Assembly (NCBI GenBank): GCA_022376515.1
Contig: WTXI01000348.1
Location: forward strand, 1 to 35,871
Length of the DNA: 35,871 nucleotides
Direction of reading: 5' to 3'
Source of the DNA: Lactifluus volemus
Lineage: Eukaryota > Basidiomycota > Agaricomycetes > Russulales > Russulaceae
Shown here: piece after piece, positions 34,481 to 35,871 of the stretch
Numbering within the stretch: position 1 is the first letter of the stretch
How the letters are laid out: every line of letters begins with the position of its first letter
Notes under the pieces: generated by a model
Databases searched by the model: none
What the model was told of the DNA's origin: nothing
What the model saw: the letters and a program-made list of their open reading frames with translations, nothing else
Position numbers and translations under genes: made by a program

Positions 34481-35728
34481 ATGTCGCTAGATAATGCGCC
34501 AGAAAGTACCCTTCCTTACCCGCCAGTCCACCAGGACAAGAAATTTGTCGTCTTCTCTGACTGGTAAGCTGATCCATCAAACCCTCCTCGAACTTGTGGG
34601 CGACTCGATGACTATTTACCTAAAGGGATGGCACTATCACCACCTATGACTCGAACGATTGTGAGCTTGTCTGCATACCCACACTCTGAACCTTTAAACG
34701 TCAGTTGAACCATAGACCTGACTGATTTTCTCGGCTATGGGAAGGAAAAGAGGAGAGCAGGCAATTTGGACATTCTTCACGGCCGTATAATACTTCGGTA
34801 TGTGCCCACTGAATGTTCTGCGCTCACTGCAGTCCCTCCCACCTACCACGCAGAGACAACTTCCGGAGATGCTGGAGAGCGTTAGCCAAAACGGACACAC
34901 GTTCGAGGACTGCAAGCGAGTTCTTAGAGATAGTATGTCCATTCCGTTTCGTCGTCACTCTGCCAACCTATCAGGGGACGTCGTCCAGACATCAAGCTTG
35001 ATTCTGGTTCTTGGAGTTCTTCCAATATTGCAAGTCGCAAGATATACCTTTCATCATCGTGTCAAAGTAAGGGAGAGTCATACTTTTCCTGACACCTCTC
35101 CCTGTGACACTGATCTTGCGTCAGTGGTATGGAGCCCCTAATCCGCGCTATCCTCTCCACTGTAGTCGATGACGACGACGCGAACCGCATTGAAATCATC
35201 TCAAATTCCATTGACGTCCAGGATGATGGCTCGTGGAGCATCAAGTTCCGTCATCCCTCGAGGTAGAGCGTGCCGACGTTTCCCCAGCAAGGAACACTAA
35301 TTCTAGATTTTCTATTCCCGCAGTGGATACGGTCACGACAAGTCCCACGCAATCCTGCCATACAAGGACCTCGAGAATCCTCCTCTCCTATTTTCTTCGG
35401 AGATGGCGTTTCTGGGTGCGATTCTCATTTTTCCTTCTCTGCCTGCGATCCATCGCCCAGCGCCCATGGGTTGCCCTGCCCTTTGTCATATACCCAATTT
35501 ATTAATATTTTGCATGCTTCCCACACCAGACATATCTGCCGCAAAGCACGCGGACATGCTTTCGCCAAAGAGAAGCCGGATGGTGAGAATGACCTGGCGA
35601 CGTATTGCACGAGAGAGAACATCCCGCATGTTATGTTCGCAAACTTCTCTAGCGCGCTTCCCGTCGTGCGATCGATCGTGGAAGGGGAAAAATCGCCGAA
35701 AGATTGGTTTGAAATTGGGAGAGCATGA
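34481..35728 (+). pseudogene. HAD-superfamily phosphatase (phosphoserine-phosphatase-like, subfamily IB) broken by 1-nt indels
   Basis: Intact members dephosphorylate small metabolites in the cytosol. Reading from the ATG at 34481 gives KFVVFSDW, splicing into DGTITTYDSND, the HAD motif I DxDGT. Then come LTDFLGYGKEKRRAGN, EMLESVSQNGHTFEDCK, FFQYCKSQDIPFIIVS, GMEPLIRAILS, SGYGHDKSHAILPY, motif III FFGDGVS, ISAAKHAD and EKPDGENDLATYC, in the family order, ending at 35728. Introns are canonical (for example 34564-34625, 34661-34715, 34798-34853), but the frame is broken at about 34863, 35007, 35392 and 35560. Each break fits loss of one base from a G or T run. One extra G at the donor near 35411 is also likely. 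With this many breaks I call it a pseudogene, with sequence error as the alternative. Confidence 0.75.
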
Positions 35729-35871
35729 TGATGATTACGATGATTAAATCTGCGCTCAAGCTGCGTTTGGGGTGGAGCTTCAGGCACTTTGACCGCACAA
35801 ACCAATAAATCACGATTGTGATAGAACCAAGGAGCATAAAATGTTTTATACACTGCCTCTTTTTTTTTTTT
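35729..35871. other. Right edge, no gene
   Basis: The 3' flank of the HAD gene, starting with GAT-type repeats and ending in a run of T at the window border. The T run may mark a contig end or simply a homopolymer. Confidence 0.5.

Overview
The window is nuclear DNA from a filamentous basidiomycete, most likely an Agaricomycete. The evidence is very high intron density (26 exons in one gene), short GT-AG introns mostly of 45-65 bp, compact intergenic spacing, a basidiomycete-style P450, a MATA-type HMG-box regulator and a relic of a protein family that is common in Agaricomycete genomes. There are no prokaryotic features. I rebuilt exon models by hand. For five multi-exon genes (UGGT, polo kinase, aldo/keto reductase, condensin subunit, HMG factor) the exon lengths sum exactly to whole codons, which supports the models.

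Layout, left to right: (1) 3' part of a cytochrome P450 (+), nearly intact but with one 1-nt frameshift. (2) About 1.5 kb without a gene, containing one small folded element. (3) A complete UDP-glucose:glycoprotein glucosyltransferase (-, 3547-9820, 1653 aa), the ER glycoprotein-folding sensor, with a signal peptide and a C-terminal RDEL. (4) A decayed aldo/keto reductase fragment (+). (5) A polo-like kinase (-, 826 aa). (6) An intact aldo/keto reductase (-, 337 aa). (7) A broken copy of an Agaricomycete-type hypothetical gene (-), then about 1 kb without a convincing gene. (8) Condensin non-SMC subunit CAP-G/Ycg1 (-, 1095 aa). (9) Divergent from it, a large Pro/Ser-rich RING-H2 protein (+) whose RING lies in a different frame from the rest. 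(10) A 2.1 kb purine-rich spacer. (11) An HMG-box transcription factor (+, 486 aa). (12) A 3.5 kb gene-poor stretch. (13) GINS subunit PSF1 (-, 207 aa). (14) A HAD-family phosphatase gene (+) broken by several 1-nt indels.

The genes do not form a biosynthetic cluster or a defence system. Several serve the cell cycle or replication (polo kinase, condensin, PSF1), but they are interspersed with unrelated genes. The polo kinase and condensin upstream regions share a 10-nt E-box-containing word. The most distinctive feature is the contrast between long genes with flawless reading frames (over 10 kb of coding sequence) and others carrying 1-nt homopolymer indels. This looks like local pseudogenisation, though sequencing error cannot be excluded without reads. 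I did not find a convincing undescribed biological system.
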